From the NCBI RefSeq assembly GCF_964199755.1, contig NC_133901.1, forward strand, positions 12,229,556-12,293,555: 64,000 bases of DNA, read 5' to 3'. Both the position numbers and the translations under genes were made by a program. Below are positions 24,964 to 36,900 of the stretch, piece by piece; the first letter of the stretch is position 1; every line of letters starts with the position of its first letter. The notes under the pieces were generated by a model. It was not told the origin of the DNA. It did no database searches and worked only from the letters and a program-made list of their open reading frames with translations. The stretch comes from Larus michahellis. Taxonomy: Eukaryota > Chordata > Aves > Charadriiformes > Laridae.

Positions 24964-27900
24964 GTGAGCGCCGCCCGCCCCGGCCTGCCCGGCCCCGGCC
25001 GCGGCCGTGTCCCGCCTGGCCCCGGCCCGCTCCAGCAGCAGTCGTGTCCCCGCAGGTACTACTCCGGCGAGAAGAAGGCACCGGTCCTCACGGTGTTCAT
25101 CGGCGGGAACCACGAGGCGTCCAACCACCTGCAGGAGCTGCCCTACGGCGGGTGGGTGGCTCCCAACATCTACTACCTCGGTAAGGTTCCCCGCCGGCAT
25201 TTTCCCTGCCCAGCCTCTCGTCCTGCCCCAGCCCCCGCCGTGACGAGCCGCTCTCCCGTCTCCCCTAGGTTACGCGGGTGTGGTGCGGTTCCGCGGGGTG
25301 AGGATCGGCGGCATCTCGGGCATCTTCAAGTCTCACGACTACCGGAAAGGTACGGGGGGGATAGAGCCGGGCCGTCTGGGCGGGCGGCGGGGAGGGGAGC
25401 GCTGAGCCCTGGCTGTGCCTCCTCGGAACCGACTCCTGTGCTGGAAACCTCTCTTGGCTCAACACGCGGGGTTTTCTGGAGTTGGTAGATGAATCGGTAG
25501 CTGCTTGGTGACCCCAGCAGGAAGCAACGTGCCTTTTGAATGTTGTTGTTGGAACAGTCTTGATTTTTCGATAGTAGCATCCTTTTAGCATGCAATGCAA
25601 GACTCTTTGGTTTTCCTTGTATGAAACAGTCAATTTACAAGTGTGATACTGTACGAATGTACTGTCCTGAGCTGAGGCTTAGTGTGAGTACATCTGGAGG
25701 TCAGTTCCTCCTAGTTATAGGTGTGTTCAAGAGTTCTTCCTTGGAAGGGTCTCCATCGGCGGACAGAAATCTTGTGACAGATTATACCTGGTGTCAGCAA
25801 ATAAAAGCTATTTTAGTCTTTCTGATCTCCTCGGCACATGAAATAGCGGCCTCTAAAGTAATATTATATTTAGTGACATACTGTGTCAGAGAGGCTCTGC
25901 AGGTCGCTTTCAAGCTACAAAGTGCCGAACTAGTTTTCTAGGACGTCTGATTTTATCTAATACCTATTAATGCTAATTAAATTTGTTGTTATTAACCATA
26001 CAGTTTGTATGCCTGAATGTTGCATGTGGGAGATGAGATTTTTTGACAATCATGCTAACTACTAAAAACCGCAATTTTTCTGTTCATTCTTAAGAGTACG
26101 TAGGAGTTCTGCTAGGCATTTGAGTGTTTTGTCCCAAGTCAAAGTTGAAGACTACGTCCCTTTTGACAGGGTGTATGTTTGCACTTCAGAGCCTGTGGTG
26201 CCTGTGTTTAAGCTGCTGTCGAATCTGTTAAGCTGTGATTTCGTGGCTGGTGGCAGCACCCTCAAAGAAACACAAACTATCACAGCATCAATAGCCTGAG
26301 TCAGATCTCATGCAGTGCTTCATGATCTTTTAGTTTATAACTCTTTCCAAATTGTTACATCCTAACTTATGTTTTGGTCGTGGAGGGTGGCTCTGCTCTC
26401 ACTATGTCGATGGCCGTCTTTTTCTTGTTCCTGTCTACCTAGTGTTCTTTGGCTGTGTCAGCACATTTGCATGTGTAGCCATGATATTGGTAGATACATA
26501 GGTTGCGTTTTTTTTCAATGTTTCAGGCCACTTTGAGTGTCCGCCATACAACCAGCAAACAATTAGAAGCGCTTACCATGTAAGGAACATTGAAGTCTTC
26601 AAACTCAAGCAGGTTAGTGAAAAATCTGTTTTTTTAAACAGTGGTAAATAGTTTTCATTAACTTAAAAGTAAGACGTCAAAGCTACCCAGAACAAGTACG
26701 CTTTGGATAGCAAATCTTACCAGCAACTCCCAGCTAATCCGGACAGGCCATTTTATGTTGGCTGTGATTCCACTGCTGTTCCTGCTGAATATCTTCTCCA
26801 ACACTTGGCATAACAATGCAAATTTGATCTAAATTTGGCACAGGCAGGAGTGTGGTTTGGGTTTTTTTGTTTCATTTTTTTAATTGGATAAAATTCACAG
26901 AACGGAAGGTACTCCAGCTATAGACCACTGTTCCAGCTTTATGTTAGCTTTAGGAAGATGTCTGACACGCAAGCTGGTTGCTACAAAGTTAATCAAAATT
27001 GAACTAGCTGAATAAGCTGATCCCACATTTCTGTGGTTGAAGTATTTTTGACTCCATGGTGAGAAATTCAAAGGACAGATTAGCTTTATTTTTGAGCATT
27101 GCCTACTCCCTGCTTTGGCGCAAGGGCTACTCTGTTTGGCTGAGGTTGTGGTGTGAATATGTGTTTTTCTAAGCATCTTGTGAGTGATTATTCAGGTTGC
27201 AGTTGCACACTTACGTGTTCAGTAGGTATAGGGGTGCTGAACATAGGACAAAGGTTTACTGCCATTTTAAAGAGTTTGGTTCATTTCACTGTGAGTTTCT
27301 TACTAGTTGGAGTCAGGTTTCATCTAGAAGTGTGTTCTGATACAGCTGTTGGAAATAGGCTGAATATTGAACCAAGACACGCTTAACACACTGATTAGAC
27401 TTCTGAGGGGTGCTTCCTTTGAGGGGGAATATTGTGCTTAGCCATTATCCCTTTTAAAAATTTCATGAGGAAGAAGATGCCTTTGATTGTGGGTAGAGAA
27501 CTTGCTCTGTAGCTGTAATTTTTAAGAGGAGTCTTCTGAGTGCCTGACACTTACTGTGATGATGTGATCTCTTTTATAAGGCAGACTATCATATGTGTTT
27601 TATTTATACTGTATGCATTTTGTCTTGACAGTTAAAGCGTCCCATTGATATATTCATGTCACATGACTGGCCAAGGAGCATATATCACTATGGGAACAAG
27701 AACCAGCTTCTTAAAATGAAATCCTTCTTCCGTCAAGAAGTGGAGAGCAACACATTAGGAAGTCCTGCTGCTTCAGAGCTTCTGCAGCATCTGAAACCGA
27801 CCTACTGGTTCTCAGCACATCTTCATGTTAAATTTGCAGCTTTCATGCAACACCAGGTAAAGAGGAAAAAAAAATAATCAAGAATGTATGTGTCCCAAGC

Positions 27901-30900
27901 ACATTTTAGAATTCCAGTGCAGGTAATCATGTCCAGAAAAGCAACTTTTTAATGTTTTTGCTCAGTTATTAAAACTCAGCTTAAGCTGCGAAATATTAAG
28001 TGGTATTAAGACTACTAGTTTGCGTAAGTTAAAGAGATGTTACAAATCGGTGGTGGGACTACCTAATCTTCTTCAGGGTCAGCATGAAATAGCTGACATG
28101 GCTGCACTTGAAACTTCTTAATTTAAGTTTGAAAGCACTTCATTTTCCCCTTTATTGGGGAAGGAGACACCTTCAAATCAAGGTGATAGAGAAAAGAAGA
28201 TAGCGGCGAACTGGGGATGGGAGGCTGCCTGTAGTAAGGCTTGGCAGGTGAAGTCTGCTGGCCTGGGTAAAGACAAAAACCAGGCCCTGTAAGTTGAAAC
28301 TTGTCTTGGTTTGAGTTGTTCCTGAGGGTGGTGTGACTTGCTATTCCTATTTGCAAGTTATTTAGCTATAAAATGTAACTCTAGACCCTCTAGACTCCAC
28401 AAGTCTGTTTCTAATTATGTTAAAGTCTTTCTTTTGGCATGAAGAAGGTAGGTGTGCTCAGCTGCCTTCGTTGAGGGGGACCTGTGGCTTTTGCTTTATC
28501 TTGCTGTCCAACTTCCTGTTAGACTTCCAGTGAAGTCTTGCTTTATCTTTGTCCCTCCATCCCTTTCTTACAATCCTATGCTGATTTTCTGTTTCTGTCT
28601 CTCTTCTGTATAAATTAAGCCTTTAAATCCCTCTGTGTAACTTGTTTAGAATGGTCAAATTTCATAGAAATGCTAACGACTGTGTTAACACCATTTGTTT
28701 CCTAGACAACCTCCAAAGAAGAGCTACCAAAAGCAACGAAGTTTTTGGCTCTGGATAAATGCCTGCCGCACAGAGACTTTCTACAGGTGATGACCGTGTG
28801 CAATGGGTTTTCACTTTTTAAGTACTTCACTTGTCTGGACTGCTGAGTGCTGTGCTTAGATATAAGCTAAAGAATAGTTGTGATAAATGGAGGAATTGGA
28901 AAGAAACTAGGAATGGTGCATATGTGGATTGATCTTTGTACAGTATTGTCTTGAAATAAGCAGACCTTGTATCCTGTCAGGCAGGCGCAGCGTTTGCTTA
29001 TTCCTACCATTTTCTTCCACCTGAGAACAAGTACTTGACTTAATTGGAGGAGTAGGTGTACTTCAACCTGAATTGAATCTCCTCTTGTGTTATTTTTTGT
29101 TAAATGTCAAACTTAAGAAGAAAAGCACATCTTGAGGCTCTTCTTCTTTCACAGTTTATTTGGCTTATCTAGTGCCTTTCTTCAGATCTGGATTCGTGAA
29201 TTCAAACAGGATTGAGACCTAAGTTGAGTACTGTGATTTCCTTTCAGTATTGTGAATTCCAGCAGGAATTGGTGCGACTTCCTAGGAGAATGGCTCTGCT
29301 TCTTTTTGTTTGGTGCATATCTGGCTAGGAAGGGTGGTGGACAAATAGGAGGTCTAGGTTGTGGGAATTTTCAATGAGAGTCACCAAGCTGATTTGCCAA
29401 GAGCAAAATAATGTTCATGCCTGTGGCCTGTGTCTGCTGCCTGCAGTGCCATCTATAAAATCTAAAATGGATGAATCTAAAATCCTTTCCTCTGAGAGGG
29501 GGCTGCTGACAGCGTGTTCCTCAAATGCAGTCAAGCATTTTAGTAGTCTTACTTTAAAGTGGCTTTTATTTGTCAACTTAAGGGGAAGGTTCACTGTCTG
29601 TCCTTTGGATGTGTGGCAGGATCCCCTTGTCTTAGTAGCTAACTTGCTTGAAGGTGGGAGAGAGTAGGAGAATGGGCTTTTGCTCTGCAAAGGTTCACTG
29701 GGGCGCTAGTCCACACTTAGAATCCTGTAGCAAAACTGATCTGGAGTAGTACTACCTCCAGCAGCGTGGTGACCCACCTGTGTGTAGCTTTGGTTTAAAA
29801 TCTATTATTATTTTATTTTCCCTAAAACTGTCTTACAAGGTTGGATTACTTTATGGATTATTTAAAATCAGAGCTGACCAGTGCAGTTTGGCTAACTGAA
29901 TGGTTTGAGTTGGGTTAATGTCACCGAAGACAATCCAGATTTGGATTTCAATTTGTAAGCTGTTGAAAGAGTTTAAAAACATTTAATTGCTGTGTGAAGA
30001 ATGCATGTTTATACAGCAGAATAACTGTTGCTGTCAATTCTTGATGTATATCTGCTTAGAAGGCAGCATGAATTTAAGAGTAGGCCAATTCTGTTTTCCA
30101 AGTTGCATAACTGTCCAGTAGCTGGCAGTAGGGAGAAGGGTGTTCTGCTTTTTAATTGCTGTAAGCTAAAATACAGAAATGCCTTTTTTATTATTGTTGA
30201 TTGTCCTTTATTAGCCCCCTTACTTCCATGTAGGGCTAACTTGAGAGGACTTGTTTGATTGACACCACGAGGTCAGTGTACTTGAAACTTAATCAAAACT
30301 CTGTACCATGGAAGTAACACTTGAAACTTTCATCAGTTCCTGGCGTCAAGAGAAATAACTCACCTCATCTGTTTTCTGTGGTTTTGTAAACAGATAATAG
30401 ACGTAGAACATGATCCTAGTGCAGGTGACTCGCTGGAGTATGATGCCGAGTGGATCGCAGTCCTCAAGGCCACCAACAGTCTCATTAATGTGACTCAGAC
30501 CTCATGGAACATGCCTGAAAATAATGGCCTCCATGCAAAGTAAGTTGCATGCAAAGTAAAGCATGATTTTTTTTGCTGGACTGGAAGTAAACTTGGAGTT
30601 GTTTCTGTTTTCCAACCTATAATGCCTGTAGGACTTGCTAAGTGCCTTGGAAAACAAAGGGGATGGTGGCAAGACCTGTACTCTAGAGCATACAACTTCT
30701 TTACTGCTCTACATGGGCAGTTAGTTTTGTTTTGCAAACTTAAATACCACCATTTGAGGGGCAAAAAATACATGGTGGCTGATTATCTTGCCAGTTGGAC
30801 TGTGAGACTGAAGATCAGGCTGGATTATGGGGGTGGGCAGGTGAATGTTCATTGGGTGGGTTGACATAATACACAAATCCTTGGTGGGGAGAGGGGAATC

Positions 30901-31729
30901 TCAGTATTGACCAAAGGCAATATACTTTCCCGAGAAATCATTTGTATCTGTTGTAAGATGATTATCCATCTTTAAAAGTTTCTCTTTGCAGCAGGAACAG
31001 GAAATACCTTTTGACTAGTGCACTTGTTTAAACTTTATACACTTATTTAGGTGGGATTACAGCGTGACAGAAGAAGCCATCAAAGAGGTGTTAGAAGAGC
31101 TGAATCATAACCTCAAAATTCCTTGTAACTTCACATTGACAGCTGCTTGTTATGATCCCAGCAAGCCCCAAAAAAAGGTGGAACCAGTTCATACCATCAA
31201 TCCGCAGACCACTGAGTTTTGTGCCCAGTTTGGCCTCACTGACATCAATGACAGGATCCAGCAAGTTAAAGAAGAGGGCTCAGTACGAGGTGAACATGAA
31301 GAGGAGGAGGAGGAAGAGGAGATGGATAGTACTGGGTCAGCAGAGGAACCCAGTGAATATAATACAGATAATTCTGGACTTTCATCCATTAATCCAGACG
31401 AAATAATGCTGGATGAAGAAGGTGGTGATGAAGACTTGAGTACATGTTCTGTAGATCCTTCCCCTGATCATCCTCCTGACTTTTCTGCAAGTTTTTCTGA
31501 CATCCGGATCATGCCAGATTCCATGGCAGTATCGTCCGATGATGCTATGGACTCCACTAACGAGGAACTGGAGAAATCTGGAGTGAGTAAGCAGGTGGAA
31601 GAGAAGAGCTTAAATGAGAGACCATTGAAGCGCATTGGTGGTAATGAAAATGGGAACAGCGGCATTAAAAAAATTAAGAGAAGGAATCAAGCTATCTATG
31701 CTGCAGAGGAGGAAGATAAAACAGAATAA
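24767..31729 (+). CDS. DBR1: DBR1, RNA lariat debranching enzyme (complete, 8 coding exons)
   Basis: DBR1 hydrolyses the 2'-5' branch bond of excised intron lariats in the nucleus. Coding exons: 24767-24963, 25056-25180, 25269-25349, 26527-26612, 27632-27856, 28706-28786, 30394-30539, 31051-31729. All have GT-AG ends and compatible phases. They give 540 codons with stop (539 aa; human is about 544). The calcineurin-like metallophosphoesterase fold is intact: GCCHG at residues 7-11, GDFQ with D39, GGNHEAS with N84 and H85, MSHDWPR with H174, and AHLHVKF with H226 and H228. The Cys-containing GCCHG replaces the usual Asp motif, a hallmark of DBR1. The C-terminal third is acidic, with a run of eight Glu encoded around 31300-31320. 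It ends with a basic nuclear-localisation-like stretch (IKKIKRRNQ) and a short acidic tail. The start ATG aligns with the human start. It is head to head with PPP2R3A and upstream of ARMC8 on the same strand. Confidence 0.97.
25056..25180 (+). CDS. DBR1: DBR1 coding exon 2
   Basis: The acceptor is CCCGCAG|GTACTAC and the donor CCTCG|GTAAGG. It carries the GNHE motif (GGNHEAS). The following intron is 88 bp, so the first three exons sit within 600 bp inside the CpG island. Confidence 0.96.
25269..25349 (+). CDS. DBR1: DBR1 coding exon 3
   Basis: The acceptor is CCCCTAG|GTTACG and the donor GGAAAG|GTACGG. It encodes [20 protein letters not shown] and the following SHDYRK. Confidence 0.95.
26527..26612 (+). 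CDS. DBR1: DBR1 coding exon 4
   Basis: The acceptor is TGTTTCAG|GCCACTTTG and the donor AAGCAG|GTTAGTG. It encodes GHFECPPYN through EVFKLKQ. It is too short to appear as a stand-alone open frame and was found by translating from the acceptor. Confidence 0.95.
27632..27856 (+). CDS. DBR1: DBR1 coding exon 5
   Basis: The acceptor is CTTGACAG|TTAAAG and the donor CACCAG|GTAAAG, phase 0 at both ends. Its 75 codons carry [12 protein letters not shown] and the HLH metal-binding motif (SAHLHVKF). Confidence 0.96.
28706..28786 (+). CDS. DBR1: DBR1 coding exon 6
   Basis: The acceptor is TTTCCTAG|ACAACC and the donor CTACAG|GTGATG. Its 27 codons end in the conserved [15 protein letters not shown]. 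Confidence 0.95.
30394..30539 (+). CDS. DBR1: DBR1 coding exon 7
   Basis: The acceptor is GTAAACAG|ATAATAG and the donor GCAAA|GTAAGTTG. It encodes EHDPS, the [11 protein letters not shown] block and the first two bases of the Lys codon before WDYS. Confidence 0.95.
31051..31729 (+). CDS. DBR1: DBR1 coding exon 8 (terminal)
   Basis: The acceptor is CTTATTTAG|GTGGGATT. It encodes WDYSVTEEA onward: the conserved [11 protein letters not shown] segment, an acidic Ser/Glu-rich region with [13 protein letters not shown], and the basic C-terminus. It ends at TAA 31727-31729. Confidence 0.96.
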
Positions 31730-33131
31730 TACTTCATGTGATGTATAACTAAGTTCTCTCCCTACCTTTTTATGGGAAGGTGGTGAGAACTGTGGTGGAC
31801 TACTCATGCTTTTAATTTTACTTGATCTTATTCATGTTACTTTCTTAAGCTGAGGAGGCTGTATGTACCTCTCGCAGGGAGGAAGATTTATCCGGATTAA
31901 ACATCTAAGTCAGAATCAGACTTTTCCAACAAAGTACTTTGTCAAAGGATTTAAAGCTCGTGTATAATCAGTTGATTTTACTTCAGTTCTGTTATTAGTG
32001 TGTACTACGTATCTTCAGCTGTACTGCTATACAAGATTCACCGTGCTTGTTTAACAAGAAAAGGACTCTTAAACTATAACTCAAGTCAAAGTGAGAGGAT
32101 GTCTGACTTACAAGACTGAATGATTTGATTTTATTGCTTTTGTCTTGTTTTATACTGAAGTTTTAATACAAAGAAGCGTACGCAATAACTCCGTGAACTA
32201 AATTTGAAAACAGAATTCCCATACCAAAACAGCAATAGAAGAGTGAAGATTTTTGTTTCTGGTTAGGGTTATACTCATGCCACAGAAGAGTTTCATGATC
32301 ATAAACAAAACAATGTGTATTGTCCAGTATTGGATTTTAATTACAGTTCTGCTAGGGAACCAAGTCTCTTAATTTGAAGCATGATGGTTTTATGGGAACC
32401 GTGGAAGAGTGCATCTCTGTTCTTAAAAACTCACTTGTGTGCTGTCTCTTAAGAATTGAGAACCATGTCTTAAAATTAAAAGGCAGGTAGTTAGGATGAG
32501 CAGCTTCCGAAATGCAGGCATCATCACTGTCTCAGTTCTTACTAATTAAGGCTGTGTTCTGTTTTCACATAAGGTGGTTGGGACAACACAGAGTTCCTTG
32601 AGACGATATGCCTACCGTTATCATTAGCCTAAGTTTTCACCTGCCACTTCTTTTCAGTAGCATGTAACTTGCTGAATTCTTACTGCTGGATTTGGAATCT
32701 TCCAAAGTACCTTCATAAACTGCAGCTAAGGGAGAACAGGAGTTGGAAGTTTTCTTTTTACTGTTCTAGTTTGCCCTGAGTTATTAGCAAACAAATTACA
32801 CTCCTTTGGCCTAAAAGGCTGTGAGGATAACAAAACTCAATGAATTCATGAAAAGGACAATGTCATTAGACTTGTTAGTCTTCGTGTCAAATTCTGCTGG
32901 TGTTCTGTGCTGAGATTTTGGAGTCCAGACAGAGCGCAACTTCCTCAGGACTGTGCTGCCCTTGAGAGCAGAGGTAGCTCCTGTGTGCTTTTACTCCTTG
33001 AAGGCACCGGCACCGTGGAGAGGAAAGCATCCTGACAGGAAGAGGGAGCTGGACAAGGAGCAGCGAGTGAAGTGGATTGGTGAGTGTGAGTTATGTAGCA
33101 GGGAAACACTAAGGTCAAGGCTTCTGTCTTT
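31730..33131 (+). other. DBR1: DBR1 3' UTR and downstream flank
   Basis: AT-rich DNA without further coding potential follows the DBR1 stop. The only hexamer of the common polyadenylation type before the provirus is ATTAAA at 32475-32480. A canonical AATAAA (39971-39976) lies beyond the provirus. The actual 3' end is therefore uncertain. Confidence 0.5.
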
Positions 33132-33136
33132 ACAAC
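33132..33136. repeat. Target-site duplication, left copy (ACAAC)
   Basis: The five bases ACAAC immediately precede the left LTR and are repeated exactly at 39522-39526. A 5-bp duplication is usual for class III (ERVL/spuma-like) integrases. Confidence 0.9.
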
Positions 33137-33489
33137 TGTCGTGGTTTAGCCTCAGACGGCAACAAAGAACCACGTGCCGCTCGCACGTGCCTTCCTAATA
33201 CAGGAAGGATCGTAAGAAAAGGCAAGACTCTTGGGTTGGGACAAAGGCAGTTTAACAGAACAGCAAAGGGAACAGGCAAACAACAACAACAACACGGATA
33301 GGGGAATATACAAACGCGATTACGGAACCGCTGCTCCCCGTCGCTCGCCGACCGGCCGGACCCGGGCCGCCCCAGCCCGCTTTTAAGCAGCAACTTCCTG
33401 CCCCCTCCCCCGGCAGCTCAGGGTGGGCGTGGCTCACATGGCATGGAATACCAGGAAAAGTTAACCCTATCCCCACCGGAACCAGGACA
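33137..33489 (-). repeat. 3' LTR of provirus (353 bp)
   Basis: On the minus strand it begins TGTCCTGG and ends CCACGACA, the TG...CA ends expected of an LTR. It matches 39151-39521 except for four substitutions, all in the GC-rich middle (about 33333-33370), and six fewer CAA units (four against ten). A TATA-like CTTAAAAG (minus strand) is at 33380-33387, with GC-rich boxes just 5' of it. No AATAAA is present in the LTR. Confidence 0.95.
33171..33208. other. Two abutting perfect hairpins in the 3' LTR
   Basis: Positions 33171-33189 form a 7-bp stem (CACGTGC/GCACGTG) with a 5-nt loop. Positions 33190-33208 form a second 7-bp stem (CCTTCCT/AGGAAGG), also with a 5-nt loop. No base separates them. 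The first holds two CACGTG E-boxes. Both are conserved in the other LTR at 39185-39222. Confidence 0.8.
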
Positions 33490-33504
33490 TTATCCACCCC
33501 TTAT
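33490..33504 (-). other. Polypurine tract of provirus
   Basis: Directly upstream of the 3' LTR the minus strand reads ATAAGGGGTGGATAA, purine-rich and abutting the TG of the LTR. It is the expected plus-strand DNA primer position. The tract is short and interrupted by T. Confidence 0.55.
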
Positions 33505-33939
33505 TCCATACCATCTATGCCATGCCCAGCAGGTTCCAATGAATTGCCACCACTTTCCCCTGTTATATATATATATACACACATATAATGCCCTTAGTTT
33601 ATGGGTCATCCCTCCAAAGTGTCCGTTGAGTTCTTTTAATCCACGGCTTTGGGCTCCATTTGTTAGAACAGTCTCTCAGGGCAGGTGAGATGCTGGGTGG
33701 TGCTGGTCTGTTGCATGCTGTATTTTTCGGAGCTTGTGACTGGTGCACCTGGTGTGGCTCATGCACGCAGTCCGTGGGCTGAAGATGTAGATCTTGAGGA
33801 AACTGCTGGGCGCCAGCTGCTGAGATCAGTTCTTATCCCATCATCCCTGTGCCTTACTTGTAGTACAACTGATATCAATTATAGCAATGAGGACATACAG
33901 TGACAGTGTTACTTATCAATTAACAGCACACAATCTGAT
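33505..33939 (-). other. Noncoding segment between pol and 3' LTR
   Basis: About 435 bp where env would lie in an exogenous retrovirus. No open frame of note on the minus strand; a TATATATATATACACACATATA-type stretch is at about 33565-33588. No dUTPase or accessory gene is recognisable. Confidence 0.6.
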
Positions 33940-36900
33940 TCATTGGCTATTCTCGCCCAAAATCAGATCCCCATGAGGTACACATCGGACTTCCCCATCC
34001 TGCCGCATCACCCACAAAGTGCACCCAGGTCCTTGGGCAAAAGCAATCCCACGGATGGGTTTGCCTTTGCCTGAGGCAGGACTAACCCAGACTGTCTTCC
34101 CTAGCATATTCTTCATATGCACTACGGGGACTTCATCCCCTTCTACAGTACGTGGAAGTTTTGATTGGGCAGGGCCAGCCCGATTGTTAGATCCCCTGGT
34201 GTTAACTAGCCAGGTAGCTTTTGCTAAATGTGTATCCCAGTGTTTGAAAGTCCCACCACCCATTGCTCTCAGTGTAGTTTTTAACAGTCCATTGTATCGT
34301 TCTATCTTCCCAGAGGCTGGTGCGTGATAGGGGATGTGATACACCCACTCGATACCATGCTCTTTGGCCCAGGTGTCTATGAGGCTGTTTCGGAAATGAG
34401 TCCCGTTGTCTGACTCAATTCTCTCTGGGGTACCATGTCGCCACAGGACTTGCTTTTCAAGGCCCAGGATAGTGTTCCGGGCAGTGGCATGGGGCACAGG
34501 GTATGTTTCCAGCCATCCAGTGGTTGCTTCCACCATTGTGAGCACATAGCTCTTGCCTTGACGGGTTTGTGGCAGTGTGATATAATCAATCTGCCAGGCC
34601 TCCCCATATTTGTATTTCAGCCATCGCCCTCCATACCAAAGAGGCTTCAAACGCTTGGCTTGTTTGATCGCAGCGCATGTCTCACATTCATGGATGACCT
34701 GTGCAATAGTGTCCATGGTCAAGTCCACCCCTCGGTCACGAGCCCATCTATATGTCGCATCTCTCCCTTGATGGCCTGAGGAGTCATGGGCCCACCGAGC
34801 TATGAATAGTTCACCCTTACGTTGCCAGTCCAGATCCACTTGAGCCACTTCAATCCTAGCGGCCCGATCCACCTGCTGGTTGTTCTGATGTTCCTCCGTG
34901 GCCCGATTCTTCGGTACATGGGCATCTACATGGCGTACTTTCACAACCAGATTCTCTATCCGGGCAGCAATATCTTGCCATAGGTCAGCAGCCCAGATGG
35001 GTTTGCCTCTGCGCTGCCAGTTGCCCTGCTTCCACTGCTGTAACCACCCCCACAGAGCATTTGCCACCATCCATGAGTCAGTGTAGAGATAAAGTACTGG
35101 CCATTTTTCTCGCTCAGCAATGTCCAAAGCCAGCTGAATAGCCTTCACCTCTGCAAACTGGCTCGATTCACCCTGTCCCTCACTGGCTTCTGCAACCCGT
35201 CGTGTAGGACTCCACACAGCAGCCTTCCACTTTCGATGCTTTCCCACAATACGGCAGGACCCATCAGTGAACAGGGCATATTTCTTCTCATTTTCTGGCA
35301 GTTTATTATATGGTGGGGCCTCTTCTGCACGCGTCACCTCCTCCTCTGGTGACATTCCGAAATCCTTGCCTTCTGGCCAGTCCATGATCACTTCCAGAAT
35401 TCCTGGGCGACTGGGGTTTCCCATTCGAGTTCGCTGCGTGATCAGTGCAATCCACTTACTCCATGTAGCATCGGTTGCATGATGTGTGGTGGGGACCCTT
35501 TCTTTGAACATCCAACCCAGCACCGGCAGTCGAGGTGCTAAGAGGAGCTGTGCTTCTGTACCAACTACTTCCGAAGCAGCTCGAACCCCTTCATATGCTG
35601 CCAATATCTCTTTTTCTGTTGGAGTGTAGCGGGCTTCGGATCCTCTGTATCCCTGACTCCAAAACCCTAGGGGTCGACCTCGAGTCTCCCCTGGTGCTTT
35701 CTGCCAGAGGCTCCAGGTAGGGCCGTTCTCCCCGGCTGCGGTATAGAGCACATTTTTAACATCTTGTCCTGCCCGGACTGGCCCCAGGGCCACTGCATGG
35801 ACTATTTCCTGTTTGATTTGTTCAAAAGCTTGTCGTTGCTCAGGACCCCATTTAAAATCATTCTTCTTCCGGGTTACTTGATACAGAGGGCTTACAATTT
35901 GACTGTAATCTGGGATATGCATTCTCCAAAAACCCACAATACCTAAGAAAGCCTGTGTTTCCTTTTTACTAGTTGGTGGAGACATAGCTGCTATTTTGTT
36001 GATCACATCCATTGGGATCTGACGGCGTCCATCTTGCCATTTTATTCCTAAAAACTGGATCTCCTGCGCAGGTCCCTTGACCTTACTTTGCTTTATAGCA
36101 AAACCAGCGTTCAGAAGGATTTGGACTATTTTACTCCCTTTCTCAAAAACTTCTTCTGCTGTGTTTCCCCATACAATGATGTCATCAATGTACTGCAGAT
36201 GTTCTGGAGCTTCACCCTGTTCCAGTGCAGTCTGGATCAGTCCATGGCAAATGGTGGGGCTGTGTTTCCACCCCTGGGGCAGTCGATTCCAGGTGTATTG
36301 GACGCCCCTCCAAGTGAAAGCAAACTGTGGCCTGCACTCTGCTGCCAAAGGGATTGAGAAGAATGCATTCGCTATATCAATCGTGGCATACCACTTGGCT
36401 GCCTTGGACTCCAGTTCGTACTGGAGTTCTAGCATGTCCGGCACGGCAGCACTCAGCGGTGGCGTGACTTCATTCAGACCACGATAGTCTACAGTTAGCC
36501 TCCACTCTCCATTAGATTTTCGCACCGGCCATATGGGACTGTTAAAGGGTGAGCGAGTCTTGCTGATCACTCCTTGAACCTCTAGTTGACGAATCAGCTC
36601 ATGGATGGGAATCAGAGAGTCTCGGTTAGTGCGATACTGCCGCCGATGCACCGTTGTGGTAGCAATCGGCACCTGTTGTTCTTTGACCCTCAACAACCCC
36701 ACAACAGAAGAATCCTCCGAGAGACCAGGCAAGGCAGACAACTGTTTAACTTCCTCTGTCTCCAAAGCAGCTATGCCAAAGGCCCAGCGGTACCCTTTTG
36801 GGTCCTTAAAATACCCTCTCCTGAGGTAATCTATACCAAGGATGCATGGAGCCTCTGGGCCAGTCACAATGGGATGCTTTTGCCACTCATTCCCAGTTAG

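Noticed and set aside
24718-25488. Plus-strand 256-codon frame over the DBR1 5' end
   Set aside because: It is out of frame with DBR1, crosses the DBR1 introns, and begins at GTG rather than ATG.
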